NCBI GenBank assembly: GCA_023409435.1
Contig: JAEYHP010000030.1
Location: 1 to 32,312, forward strand
Length of the DNA: 32,312 bases
Reading direction: 5' to 3'
Origin: Bacillota bacterium
GTDB lineage: Bacteria > Bacillota > Clostridia > Christensenellales > CAG-138
Part shown: one piece after another, positions 7,573 to 15,221 of the stretch
Layout of the letters: the number at the start of each line of letters is the position of its first letter
Numbering within the stretch: the first letter of the stretch is position 1
The notes under the pieces: generated by a model
Told to the model about the DNA's origin: nothing
Seen by the model: only the letters and a program-made list of their open reading frames with translations
The model's database searches: none
Translations under genes and position numbers: made by a program

Positions 7573-8580
7573 ATGAGGCCATTGGGTATCACCATGGGGG
7601 ACGCCGCTGGCGTGGGCCCCGAGATTGCTTTGCGGGCGTTTCTAGACGGAGATGTTCGGGACAATATCATCGTAATCGGAGATTACAGCGCGCTTGCGCT
7701 CTGCAATGAAATGCTGGGCTTGAACGCGCCGCTTTTACGCGTCGGCTCGCCGGGAGAAATGCGGGAAGGATACTTTAACGTACTGGATCTGGCGCTGCTT
7801 TCACGCGGCGAGATCCCAATCGGGCAGCTGAGCGGGGAAACCGGCCGCGCTGCCTGCGCGTACGTGAAGCGGGCGACGGAGTTGGCGCTTGGCGACGAAA
7901 TTGCGGGCATTGTAACGCTGCCCATCAACAAGGAAGCCGTCAGGCTCACCATGCCGGATTTTACTGGCCATACCGAGTATATCGCCGCATTGTGCGGCGA
8001 ACCGGACGTTACCATGATGCTCTGGAGTGAAAAGCTTGTCGTCACGCATGTCAGCACGCATGTTTCCATGCGGGATGCGGTGGATCTTGTGAAGAAGGAA
8101 CGGGTGCATGCCGTTATCCGCCTGACGCGGGACGCGCTCTTGGGAATGGCAGCCTCCCCGCGCATCGCCGTGGCGGGCTTGAATGCACATGCGGGCGAAC
8201 ACGGGGCGTTTGGCAGCGAGGATATGCTGGAGATCGCCCCTGCGGTGGAGGCCGCCCGGGCGGAAGGGATAGACGCTTCCGGCCCCATAGCGCCGGATAC
8301 GGTGTTTTTCCGCACCGTGCGCGGCGAGTTTGACACCGTGGTCTGCATGTACCACGATCAGGGTCATATCCCGATGAAGTTTCTGGATTTTGAGGGCGGC
8401 GTCAACGTGACGCTGGGGCTTCCCATTATCCGCACATCGGTGGATCACGGCACGGCGTTTGATATCGCGTACAAGGGCATAGCATCCACCAGAAGCTACG
8501 CGCTGGCCGTGCGCATGGCGCAGAGTATGGCTGCCGCGCAAGCACGGGCAGGGGCTAACGCGGAAGACCGCGCAATATGA
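7573..8580 (+). CDS. pdxA: PdxA-family 4-hydroxythreonine-4-phosphate dehydrogenase-like enzyme
   Basis: A 335-residue NAD-dependent oxidative decarboxylase. Family features are GITMGDAAGVGPEI at the N-terminus, LPINKEA near 117, TGHTEY near 131 and three metal-ligand histidine regions (His163 in STHVS, His206 in LNAHAGEHG, His261 in MYHDQGH). Known activities of the family are 4-phosphohydroxy-threonine oxidation in vitamin B6 synthesis, or oxidation of threonate/erythronate 4-phosphate (PdxA2 type). No other pyridoxal or four-carbon-acid gene is nearby, so the exact substrate is open. The ATG at 7573 is chosen because GGAGGAAA precedes it; an upstream in-frame start inside the serine hydrolase gene is unlikely. 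Confidence 0.9.
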   Translation: MRPLGITMGDAAGVGPEIALRAFLDGDVRDNIIVIGDYSALALCNEMLGLNAPLLRVGSPGEMREGYFNVLDLALLSRGEIPIGQLSGETGRAACAYVKRATELALGDEIAGIVTLPINKEAVRLTMPDFTGHTEYIAALCGEPDVTMMLWSEKLVVTHVSTHVSMRDAVDLVKKERVHAVIRLTRDALLGMAASPRIAVAGLNAHAGEHGAFGSEDMLEIAPAVEAARAEGIDASGPIAPDTVFFRTVRGEFDTVVCMYHDQGHIPMKFLDFEGGVNVTLGLPIIRTSVDHGTAFDIAYKGIASTRSYALAVRMAQSMAAAQARAGANAEDRAI

Positions 8581-8592
8581 GTGCAAACGAAG

Positions 8593-8612
8593 GGGAGGGC
8601 AAAAGCCCTCCC
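8593..8612. terminator. Hairpin between convergent genes
   Basis: GGGAGGGC (8593-8600) pairs exactly with GCCCTCCC (8605-8612) over an AAAA loop. It lies between the pdxA stop and the end of the leftward methyltransferase. No clear U-run follows, so termination strength is uncertain. Confidence 0.5.
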
Positions 8613-8638
8613 TGTAAAGTTCCTTCCCTAAAAGCGCC

Positions 8639-9394
8639 TTAGCTTGGCTTTACAAACAAGAAGTGCATAAACGGGCTTTCAGGGCAAAACGGCTGCATCT
8701 GATAGTTCCCATAAAGCTCCTTGAGTATAAAGCCGACGTTTTGCGCCATCTCTATCATTTCGTCCTGTGGGATAACGGAGAAGGAGATGTCCAGCATGCG
8801 TTTATCAAGCATCCTGGTATCCGGGCCATATATTTCGTAAAATTGTACGCCGCGGATCATACTTTCCTTCTCCGAATACGCATTGTAAAAGCTTACGGCG
8901 AGCGTCCTGTTGGCGTCCATTTCAAACCGGCCGAGCATTTTCAGGCTACCGTCGGCAGACTTTATCCGGTAAGCCGGATTGTACAGGCTGCAGAAGAAGA
9001 GACCGCCCGGCATCAGGTGCTCGTATATTCGCGCAAGAGCCTGCTTCCTTTTTTCCTTATCGGTAATTTCCATGATGGAATGGAAGGGGATGAAAGCAAG
9101 ATCATACCGCTCTTCCAGTTCAAGGCGGCAAATATCCTGACACAGAATGTTCGCCTTGTCGCTTTCTTTGAGCTTCGAGCGGAATACGTCCAGCATTTGC
9201 GCCGAATAATCCACGCAGGTCAGACGAAACCCTTCCCGAATCAATGGCAGCGATACTCTTCCGGTTCCGCACATCAACTCCAGAATGTTCCGATGCCCTT
9301 TGCAGAGCTCCAGATAAAGGCCGACGTCCATATCCGTTGTTACATAGTAGTCGTATAGATCGGCAACAAAATCGAAATCAATGCTCTTCTTCAT
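8639..9394 (-). CDS. Class I SAM-dependent methyltransferase
   Basis: A 251-residue methyltransferase of the Rossmann-fold class. Motif I is ILELMCGTGRVSLPLI (about residues 50-65), followed by the acidic strand LTCVDYSAQML and motif IV-like LAFIPFHSIMEI. The ATG at 9394 has GGAG 6 bp upstream, better than the start 36 bp further up. The substrate is unknown. It lies downstream of the VOC gene on the same strand, separated by 81 bp that include a hairpin, so the two may be separate units. Confidence 0.85.
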   Translation of the reverse strand: MKKSIDFDFVADLYDYYVTTDMDVGLYLELCKGHRNILELMCGTGRVSLPLIREGFRLTCVDYSAQMLDVFRSKLKESDKANILCQDICRLELEERYDLAFIPFHSIMEITDKEKRKQALARIYEHLMPGGLFFCSLYNPAYRIKSADGSLKMLGRFEMDANRTLAVSFYNAYSEKESMIRGVQFYEIYGPDTRMLDKRMLDISFSVIPQDEMIEMAQNVGFILKELYGNYQMQPFCPESPFMHFLFVKPS

Positions 9395-9466
9395 AACATT
9401 CTCCGTTCCATTCGTCGCAGCCGAAACCATATTTAAGACGTAGTATGGGGTTACAGTGCGAATGAA

Positions 9467-9487
9467 AGCGGCAAATTACTTGCCGCT
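9467..9487 (-). terminator. Hairpin at the end of the VOC gene
   Basis: AGCGGCAA (9467-9474) and TTGCCGCT (9480-9487) are exact inverse complements; the VOC stop codon lies in the loop. Reading leftward it is followed by TTTCATT, a weak U-run. Confidence 0.5.
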
Positions 9488-9910
9488 CTTTCCCTCCCAA
9501 AGCTGTATGCGTTCTTCGTAGCTTACTTCTCTGTGCATCTGGTGCAGCAGCCATGAGTAGCCGAAGGCGTCGCTGAATATGGCGTTTGATACGCCGTAAT
9601 CCGGCATCTGAGTCACAGGTTGCACTTCTATGCAGCCTGCGCTGATCGCCTTTGAAAATGTCTCCTTGATGTCGGGAACGAGGATATTGAACCAAACGGA
9701 TTTGAGTTCGCCGGGATTTGGCGCCTTCAACTCAAATGCCGGGTTCTCATCCAGCATGTGAAAGCGTACGCCGTACAGCGTAAAAACGACCTCGTTTTCC
9801 CCTTTCGGGAAATTGGAAACCTCCACACGCTCAATATCGAATATGCTCTCGTATAGCTCCAATGCTTTCAGGCTGTCTGTGACAACCATATCGATTTCAA
9901 CTCCGACCAT
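9476..9910 (-). CDS. VOC-superfamily protein (glyoxalase/PhnB-like)
   Basis: A 144-residue vicinal-oxygen-chelate protein. Two beta-alpha-beta-beta-beta units are visible: the first around MVVTDSLKALELYESIF and VVFTLYGVRFHM, the second around VWFNILVPDIKETFSKAISAG and SNAIFSDAFGYSWLLHQ. The HQMHREVSYEER tail resembles PhnB-like proteins. The ATG at 9910 has GGAG 10 bp upstream; a GTG at 9919 is too close to that site. Function cannot be set beyond the superfamily, whose members include dioxygenases, glyoxalases and antibiotic-binding proteins. Confidence 0.85.
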   Translation of the reverse strand: MVGVEIDMVVTDSLKALELYESIFDIERVEVSNFPKGENEVVFTLYGVRFHMLDENPAFELKAPNPGELKSVWFNILVPDIKETFSKAISAGCIEVQPVTQMPDYGVSNAIFSDAFGYSWLLHQMHREVSYEERIQLWEGKSGK

Positions 9911-9988
9911 TCTGAACACGCTCCTTTTCTTTTGTGTATCAGCTTCCGTTGATAGGGGCTTTTCATTACTATACCACAGTATAAAAGT

Positions 9989-10015
9989 AAAAAACTCCCT
10001 TATCGGAAGTTTTTT
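9989..10015. terminator. Bidirectional Rho-independent terminator
   Basis: AAAAAACTCCC (9989-9999) and GGAAGTTTTTT (10005-10015) form a hairpin with one mismatch and a TTATC loop; A- and T-runs on both sides allow termination in either direction. It ends the leftward aldo/keto reductase unit. Confidence 0.75.
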
Positions 10016-10062
10016 GCCCGCGGCTAGTACCGCTCGTATTCCCTGAACGACGTGCAGCCCGC

Positions 10063-11181
10063 TTAACTTGCGCTCTCAAACGTCCGCGCGATCTCCTTCA
10101 TATACCCCGGGATATCGATATGCTGCGGGCAGCGCTGCTCGCATTGCCCGCAGGCGATACATGCGGACGCCTTGCCGTGCCCCGCTTTAGAGAGGTTGCT
10201 ATAATACACTTCCTCCAATATCGGGTTGTTGAACTGCTTCAGCTGGTTATAGATCGCGAAATACCGCGGGATCGGGATGCTTTGAGGGCAATCGCTCACG
10301 CAATACAGGCAGGATGTGCAGGGAATCACGGTATCAGAGCGCATCATCTCCGCAGCCTGAAGCACGAGGCTTTGCTCTTCCCCGGTGAGCGGCACAAAAT
10401 CCTGCATATAAGAGGTATTGTCAAGCGTTTGGGTGATGTCGCTCATGCCGCTGAGCACCATTTCAACACCCTCTAAAGACGCCGCGAACCGCACCGCCCA
10501 GGATGGGACGGAAAGATCGGGCTGGCGCGCCTTGAACAGCTCTTCAACCTGAGGCGGGACCTGAGCCAGCGTTCCGCCTTTGACGGGCTCCATCACGATG
10601 ACGGTTTTGTTGTGCGACCTTGCCACCTCATAGCACCTGCGGGATTGAATGCTTTCGCTTTCCCAATCCACATAATTGAGCTGCAGCTGCACAAAGTCCA
10701 TTTCGGGATGCGCGGTCAGAATTGTATCCAGCAAATCCGCGGTATCGTGGAACGAAAACCCGATGTGCCGAGCATATCCTTGCTCCTTGAGTTTTTTCAT
10801 GAAATCGAAGCCGCCAAGCCTTTCGGTATCGGCGTAGGTGCCAGAACCCAGATTGTGCAGCAGGTAATAATCAAAATACGTCACGCCGCATTTACTGAGC
10901 TGCTCGTCAAATTTCTCCTGGTAGTCCTCCGGCTTCGTCACGTTATAAATCGGCATCTTGGTCGCGGCAAGATATGCCTCTCTCGGGTAACGTTCCACCA
11001 CGGCTTTTCTTAGCGCGACCTCGCTGAACCCCATATGATACCCGTATGCTGTATCGAAATACGTGAATCCCCTCTCGATAAAGCGGTCCACCATGGCAAA
11101 GAGCGCGTCATAATCGATACTCGTGCCATCCTCCCGGTCCGTCAAAGGCAGCCGCATCAATCCAAACCCCAGCTTTTTCAT
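10063..11181 (-). CDS. Aldo/keto reductase with C-terminal double 4Fe-4S ferredoxin domain
   Basis: A 372-residue oxidoreductase. Residues 1-270 are an aldo/keto reductase barrel with the catalytic tetrad regions visible: Asp and Tyr in YFDTAYGYH, Lys in ATKMPIY, His in YLLHNLG. Two CxxCxxCxxxCP motifs follow (Cys288-291-294-298 and Cys341-344-347-351), each expected to bind a 4Fe-4S cluster. This architecture is common in strict anaerobes and is thought to link NAD(P)H chemistry with ferredoxin-like electron flow; the substrate is unknown. It is divergent from the MerR gene, with a palindrome between them, so it is the likely target of that regulator. Confidence 0.93.
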   Translation of the reverse strand: MKKLGFGLMRLPLTDREDGTSIDYDALFAMVDRFIERGFTYFDTAYGYHMGFSEVALRKAVVERYPREAYLAATKMPIYNVTKPEDYQEKFDEQLSKCGVTYFDYYLLHNLGSGTYADTERLGGFDFMKKLKEQGYARHIGFSFHDTADLLDTILTAHPEMDFVQLQLNYVDWESESIQSRRCYEVARSHNKTVIVMEPVKGGTLAQVPPQVEELFKARQPDLSVPSWAVRFAASLEGVEMVLSGMSDITQTLDNTSYMQDFVPLTGEEQSLVLQAAEMMRSDTVIPCTSCLYCVSDCPQSIPIPRYFAIYNQLKQFNNPILEEVYYSNLSKAGHGKASACIACGQCEQRCPQHIDIPGYMKEIARTFESAS

Positions 11182-11212
11182 CCCTGTTGATCCCCCTTGT
11201 TGAAAATAAATG

Positions 11213-11229
11213 GACTATATGGTAAAGTC
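11213..11229. promoter_or_regulatory. Candidate MerR operator
   Basis: A 17-bp near-palindrome with arms GACTATA and TAAAGTC (6 of 7 positions matched) around TGG. It contains a TATAGT hexamer usable as -10 by the aldo/keto reductase gene, and lies between a possible -35 TTGAAA (11200-11205) and -10 TAAAGT (11223-11228) for merR. MerR-type activators typically bind between such elements. Confidence 0.55.
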
Positions 11230-11240
11230 AGTATAAATCA

Positions 11241-11255
11241 TTCGAGTTACTCGAA
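11241..11255. promoter_or_regulatory. Second inverted repeat upstream of merR
   Basis: TTCGAG-TTA-CTCGAA, a perfect 6-bp inverted repeat, 29 bp before the merR ATG. It could be an additional operator; no U-run follows. Confidence 0.4.
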
Positions 11256-11283
11256 CGCAAGCATTTTTTTAGAGGTGTACGAT

Positions 11284-11700
11284 ATGTCAAAATTGACGGT
11301 CAAGCAGATTGCGCAAAAATACAACGTATCCGCGCATACCATCCGCTTTTATGACGACGAAGGCCTGTTCCCCGACGTTATGCGGGACGCGCACGGGACC
11401 AGAATATTCACGGAAGCGAATTTGGAGTGGATTTATCTTGTCCTGTGCCTGCGCAGCACGGGCATGTCGGTGGCGGATATCAAAAACTTCATCCGGCTTT
11501 GTGGCCTGGGGGACTCCACCATGCTGGAGCGTTACCGCATCATACTCTCGCAAAAGGAAAAGGCGGAGCGCGAGATAGAGGAGCTCAAGCAGAAGATCGC
11601 TGTTCTCAACAAAAAAGAGAAATACTATGAAGACGCGCTGAAGAATAAGGGTGTGGACGTATGCAACCCGCTCTCAAAACAGGAGCGGGTCGTCAGCTGA
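11284..11700 (+). CDS. MerR family transcriptional regulator
   Basis: A 138-residue MerR-type regulator. The winged helix begins LTVKQIAQKYNVSAHTIRFYDDEGLFP (about residues 4-30), with the family RxYxxxGL pattern present as RFYDDEGL. A dimerisation coiled coil follows (about 85-120, KEKAEREIEELKQKIAVLNKK). Only one cysteine is present, in the short C-terminal tail, so metal or thiol sensing of the CueR/SoxR kind is unlikely; small-molecule or aldehyde sensing is possible. The ATG at 11284 follows GAGGTG. It is divergent from the aldo/keto reductase gene with a shared palindromic region. Confidence 0.9.
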   Translation: MSKLTVKQIAQKYNVSAHTIRFYDDEGLFPDVMRDAHGTRIFTEANLEWIYLVLCLRSTGMSVADIKNFIRLCGLGDSTMLERYRIILSQKEKAEREIEELKQKIAVLNKKEKYYEDALKNKGVDVCNPLSKQERVVS

Positions 11701-11790
11701 TTTTATATTCGTCTTCTTGCTAAAACGTCTGATGATTGGCGCATCGCTTGCATATACTATTTGGCAAAGCGCATCATCTATGAGGATATT

Positions 11791-12873
11791 ATGCGGAATT
11801 TCGCCTTGGTTGCCATGGTAGCGGGCGCGTTTTATTTGTGGCCGCACTTTAAGGGATTGCCGATATTCAAAAAATTGCAGCCGGGAGTCTCCTGGCTGCT
11901 TTCTGCGATTCTCGCGGCACTTTTACTTTTGGGGACAGCGCTGTTCCAAAGCGTTGTGGTCGGGTTCTTTTTATACCTTTGCATGTTCTATGTCATAACC
12001 GATGCCGTATTTCTTTTGCTGCGCCTGGTTGCGCGTGGAAAAAAGCATACGGTATGGAAACGCATCTATATGGGGGGATTGCTGCCCATCGTTGCGGCGG
12101 CGCTGATCTGCGTATTTGGCGTTCTCAACGCAAAAAACATTGTGGTAACGGAATATGAGGTTACTCTCAACAAGCCGCTGAATTCCGCGGTCCGTATCGC
12201 TCTTATTAGCGATATGCACCTTGGGACTTCCATTCATACGGAGGATCTGCCCGGTATTGTGGAACAGGTGAACGCCCTTTCGCCGGACCTCATACTTCTG
12301 GGCGGGGATATCTACGAGGAACGCACCACAAAGGAAGAGCTTTCAGCTTCCTATGCCGCGTTTTCACAGCTCTATGGACCCCTTGGCGTGTATTTTGTGC
12401 CCGGCAACCATGAATACAATGCGCAGCGGGACGGCGCGCTGGATCTTGTTTCCGTGTTTCAAAGTCTTGAGGCGGCGAAAATCACGCCGCTTAAGGATGA
12501 AGCGGTTGATTTCACGGAATTCTATCTCATCGGTCGGGACGATTTTAAGTCGTATACCCGCGCAAAGCTTAGTACACTGCTCGAAGACGTGGACCAAACA
12601 AAGCCCATCGTGGTGATGGACCATGAGCCGATGGAATTGCAGGAAGCGAAAAGCGCAAATATCGACCTCCAGCTTTCCGGGCATACGCATGCCGGGCAGC
12701 TGTTTCCGGGAGGCCTCTTAACGGAACTGTTCGGCATATTCGAATACAGCTACGGGTACCACAAAGACAGGGAGTTCCAGATCATCGTAAGCTCCGGCAT
12801 CGGGGCGTGGGGGTTTCCGATGCGTGTCGGGAGCCCTACGGAAATTGTGCTGGTGACGTTAAAAGGAAAATAA
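11791..12873 (+). CDS. Membrane-anchored metallophosphoesterase
   Basis: A 360-residue protein. The first 120 residues contain four hydrophobic segments; the rest is a calcineurin-like phosphoesterase with all metal motifs: SDMHLG (D-x-H), GGDIYEE (GD), VPGNHEYN (GNHE), a lone histidine in VMDHEP, and SGHTHAGQ (GHxH). YkuE-like proteins of this type act on lipid or nucleotide phosphodiesters; the substrate here is unknown. The ATG at 11791 has GAGGAT 5 bp upstream; a TTG 30 bp upstream is less likely. The catalytic domain probably faces outward or sits at the membrane. Confidence 0.9.
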   Translation: MRNFALVAMVAGAFYLWPHFKGLPIFKKLQPGVSWLLSAILAALLLLGTALFQSVVVGFFLYLCMFYVITDAVFLLLRLVARGKKHTVWKRIYMGGLLPIVAAALICVFGVLNAKNIVVTEYEVTLNKPLNSAVRIALISDMHLGTSIHTEDLPGIVEQVNALSPDLILLGGDIYEERTTKEELSASYAAFSQLYGPLGVYFVPGNHEYNAQRDGALDLVSVFQSLEAAKITPLKDEAVDFTEFYLIGRDDFKSYTRAKLSTLLEDVDQTKPIVVMDHEPMELQEAKSANIDLQLSGHTHAGQLFPGGLLTELFGIFEYSYGYHKDREFQIIVSSGIGAWGFPMRVGSPTEIVLVTLKGK

Positions 12874-12923
12874 ACCTGAAGGGTTGCAGGCGGGCCCTGA
12901 AAAACTCGCAACGGTAACCATGC

Positions 12924-13472
12924 TTATACGGCAGGATTGATCTGTTTCGCTTTTTCATCGCTCCATTGGCTTAGCAACTTGTTCATTTTTCTTCTGCCCT
13001 TAATCACGAGAAACGGCTTGCCGGGATATTTTCTATGTAAACCCAGTATCGTACGTTTGCGTGTTTTAGAAAAATTCCATAACCCCTTACAAAGCTGAAA
13101 AAAGCCTCTGTCCAGTTTTTCTTCGAGATATTGCGGCCAATCCGAACGCCTTTTACCGCTTCTTTTCAATACACCGGCCAAACATACCAAACGGTTTATA
13201 TCCAGAAACAGAATGATGTCCGCTATTTCAAACCGCAGTTCCATTGTGTCCGTATGGTTGCCGTCAATAATCCATTTTTCTTTTGATATCAGTTCTGCTT
13301 GCTTCTTTAACCATTCTTCTTTCGGCGGTTTTTCCCAGTTGGGACGCCAAAACTCGATATCAAGATGAATGAGTGGCAAACCTGTGATAACAGACAATTC
13401 TTTAGACAAAAAACTTTTCCCGCTGCCATTATTACCAACAATCATTATGCGATTATATCTAAATATATCCAT
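12924..13472 (-). CDS. P-loop NTPase, adenylate kinase/FlaR-like
   Basis: A 182-residue protein with a Walker A motif GNNGSGKS at residues 13-20 and a nucleoside-kinase-like arrangement: LIHLDIEFWRPNW (substrate-binding Asp), WIIDGNH near 82, and LFLDINR near 95. It resembles the small AAA/kinase proteins often annotated as topology modulation protein FlaR; real activity of that group is unknown. The ATG at 13472 follows GGTGGTG. It is convergent with the metallophosphoesterase. Confidence 0.8.
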   Translation of the reverse strand: MDIFRYNRIMIVGNNGSGKSFLSKELSVITGLPLIHLDIEFWRPNWEKPPKEEWLKKQAELISKEKWIIDGNHTDTMELRFEIADIILFLDINRLVCLAGVLKRSGKRRSDWPQYLEEKLDRGFFQLCKGLWNFSKTRKRTILGLHRKYPGKPFLVIKGRRKMNKLLSQWSDEKAKQINPAV

Positions 13473-13520
13473 GTCACCACCGCTTAATCGTTATAATGTG
13501 CGTATGATAAGAAAGTCTTG

Positions 13521-13560
13521 CAAAAAGCGGACGGATCAGCTTTTGATAATCCGTCCGCTT
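13521..13560 (-). terminator. Rho-independent terminator of the BTAD regulator gene
   Basis: A perfect 12-bp stem AAGCGGACGGAT (13525-13536) with ATCCGTCCGCTT (13549-13560) and a 12-nt loop. Reading leftward it is followed by TTTTTG, the expected U-run, 44 bp after the stop codon. Confidence 0.85.
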
Positions 13561-13603
13561 ATTAAATCCCGTTTGACAGAAGCAGTTCACAGGCCGACGC
13601 TTG

Positions 13604-14812
13604 CTATACTGCCTGTGCCGCCCGCGGCTGTATGGAACGCACCTGCGTGGTCAGCGTAACGCCGCTCTCCAGGCACAGCTGCGCGAACTTCTGCTGAATG
13701 CGCAGGAGCACAACGCTGATGTTGATTTCCGTGGCGTTGGGCAGCAGGATAAGAAGCTGTGTATTGGAGTGTTGGGTCAGCACGTCGGATTTTCGCAATG
13801 AAAGCACGCACGCGCGTTTGAGCGAGGACATCACCTGGAACATTTCCTGGTCCGAAAGCTCGCGGCTGTGGGCGACGATCGTATACATCACCAGCATACA
13901 AGCCATCTGTTCCCGGCGGTTCTTGCGCTCGTGCAGCTGGAATATCTGGCGGAATACGTCGGCCTCGCACACCATGGGTCCCGCGGCTGCCGCCGCGGAC
14001 CTGAGGTCGTCGAGTACCATGCCGATATCCGGGCGCTGCGGCTGCGTTGTCGTATTGATGCTGCGTCCGGCGGATTTTAATTCCTCCGAGGGCTGCACAT
14101 CTAGTTCCTTGCTCAAAAGCGACGTAATGCTTTTATAGTGGGACATTGCGCCGTACCGGTTACCGTTTGCAAGCATCGCGTGTATCATCATGGCGTGGTA
14201 ATGTTCTTCAAACATGTTGTGCTGCAATGCGGAGGAGCAAACGTCGATCACCTCGTTGTAGAGATGCTGCTCATAGAGCATGCCGATATAACTGTTGATG
14301 CAGGAGAAATACTGGCGGCGGTAATAAGAGGTGAGCGTTTCCACCCACTTTTCATCTGCAATATCCTCCATATAATCGCCCGTATAAAGTTCCATAATCC
14401 GTTCGCAGGAGCACTTTAACTCATCTTCCGGCAGGCCGCCTTTGACAAGGCTCGTAAGCCTGTCGAATTCAAAAGCATCCACGTTGACCGCGGCCTCGGT
14501 ATTCCAGCCGTACGTGCGGTGTTGGGAGAGGATATAGGGCCTGCCGTATTCGTCCGTTTCCGGCAGCTGCTTGCGCAGCCGGTAGATGAGGTTCTGCAGC
14601 GCCTTTCGCGGGTTGACGACGTCATCTTCCTGCCAGAGCATGTCGATGAGCGCCTCGGACGTAATGAACTTGCCGCGGTTCGCAAGGAAGAAACGGAACA
14701 GCATCCAAAGGCTGTCCGCCCGAGGGGACAGGCTACTTAGCATCATTCCGTCATATTCTACTAAAAACCCTCCAAAAAGCTTAATGGAAAGTTTTGCACT
14801 TTCAGCCGCCAT
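13604..14812 (-). CDS. BTAD-type transcriptional regulator with degenerate GGDEF-like C-terminus
   Basis: A 402-residue regulator. Residues 1-100 form an OmpR-like winged helix (SIKLFGGFLVEYDG, then RKALQNLIYRLRKQL and an RTYGWN wing). Residues 110-250 form the bacterial transcriptional activation domain (BTAD, tetratricopeptide-like helices, e.g. ALQHNMFEEHYHAMMIHAML and LLSKELDVQPSEE). Residues 275-390 resemble the GGDEF/nucleotide-cyclase fold: LRKSDVLTQHSNTQLLILLPNA aligns with the usual LR-sDvvaRyGGDEF-vLLp segment, but the GGDEF residues are lost, so it should be inactive as a cyclase. The ATG at 14812 follows GGGAGGC. It is divergent from the riboswitch-controlled transglutaminase gene. 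A role in sensing a nucleotide is inference. Confidence 0.85.
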   Translation of the reverse strand: MAAESAKLSIKLFGGFLVEYDGMMLSSLSPRADSLWMLFRFFLANRGKFITSEALIDMLWQEDDVVNPRKALQNLIYRLRKQLPETDEYGRPYILSQHRTYGWNTEAAVNVDAFEFDRLTSLVKGGLPEDELKCSCERIMELYTGDYMEDIADEKWVETLTSYYRRQYFSCINSYIGMLYEQHLYNEVIDVCSSALQHNMFEEHYHAMMIHAMLANGNRYGAMSHYKSITSLLSKELDVQPSEELKSAGRSINTTTQPQRPDIGMVLDDLRSAAAAAGPMVCEADVFRQIFQLHERKNRREQMACMLVMYTIVAHSRELSDQEMFQVMSSLKRACVLSLRKSDVLTQHSNTQLLILLPNATEINISVVLLRIQQKFAQLCLESGVTLTTQVRSIQPRAAQAV

Positions 14813-14860
14813 ATCTGCCTCCCGAATGATGATTCAAATAAAAGGAAATATTTGCTTATA

Positions 14861-14889
14861 ATTATAAACAACACTATATGTTTTTACAA
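14861..14889 (-). promoter_or_regulatory. Promoter of the BTAD regulator gene
   Basis: On the minus strand -35 TTGTAA (14889-14884), a 17-bp spacer, and a perfect -10 TATAAT (14866-14861), 49 bp upstream of the ATG. Confidence 0.75.
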
Positions 14890-14956
14890 TATTAACGGAG
14901 AATTTACATGTATATTTTATACAATATCATTGTGGCATTGAAACAGGAGAGGTCGT

Positions 14957-15016
14957 ATGTTTTTATATAAAAAATATATTGGAATTTTCGAATTTCTTGT
15001 TGTAACTTCTGTATAA
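14957..15016 (+). CDS. Possible 19-residue small peptide
   Basis: An ATG with CAGGAGAGG 4 bp upstream opens a 19-codon frame encoding a hydrophobic, aromatic peptide (MFLYKKYIGIFEFLVVTSV) ending in TAA. It overlaps the -35 of the riboswitch promoter. A possible promoter (TTTACA, 16 bp, TATCAT) lies upstream. The good ribosome binding site is the only real evidence; it may be a chance frame in AT-rich DNA. Confidence 0.25.
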   Translation: MFLYKKYIGIFEFLVVTSV

Positions 15017-15028
15017 ATGGTATATGAT
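15000..15028 (+). promoter_or_regulatory. Promoter of the tandem riboswitch transcript
   Basis: -35 TTGTAA (15000-15005), a 17-bp spacer, and -10 TATGAT (15023-15028). Transcription would start near 15035, about 30 nt before the first aptamer. Confidence 0.65.
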
Positions 15029-15066
15029 GAAAGCGTATAAAAGTCAATATTTATTTGTTGCATTTT

Positions 15067-15158
15067 GAACTTAAGCGACAAAGGCAAACCCGTCGAAAGG
15101 CGGCGACGCAAAACTACAGGGCCTGAAATGGCAGCCAGTTACCGAAAGAAGTTTTTTT
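15067..15158 (+). ncRNA. Cyclic-di-GMP-I riboswitch, copy 1
   Basis: A class I c-di-GMP (GEMM) aptamer. Diagnostic pieces are AAAGGCAAACC, a CCGTC-GAAA-GGCGG hairpin with a GNRA tetraloop, GACGCAAAACTACAGGG with the tetraloop receptor, GCC-TGAAAT-GGC in P3, and CAGTTACCGAAAG. P1 may be AACTT (15068-15072) with AAGTT (15149-15153), running into a U7 tract (15152-15158) that could serve a terminator. It is followed after about 75 nt by a second copy. Its own expression platform is not resolved. Confidence 0.92.
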
Positions 15159-15221
15159 GTTGTCCTCTTTCCTAATTTCCTAAGGGGAAAAAGAGCAAGA
15201 GTATGGACAAGTTGCATGGGC

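Noticed and set aside
7801..8586. Leftward frame of 261 codons opposite pdxA.
   Set aside because: Antisense shadow of a well-supported enzyme gene; no recognisable motif.
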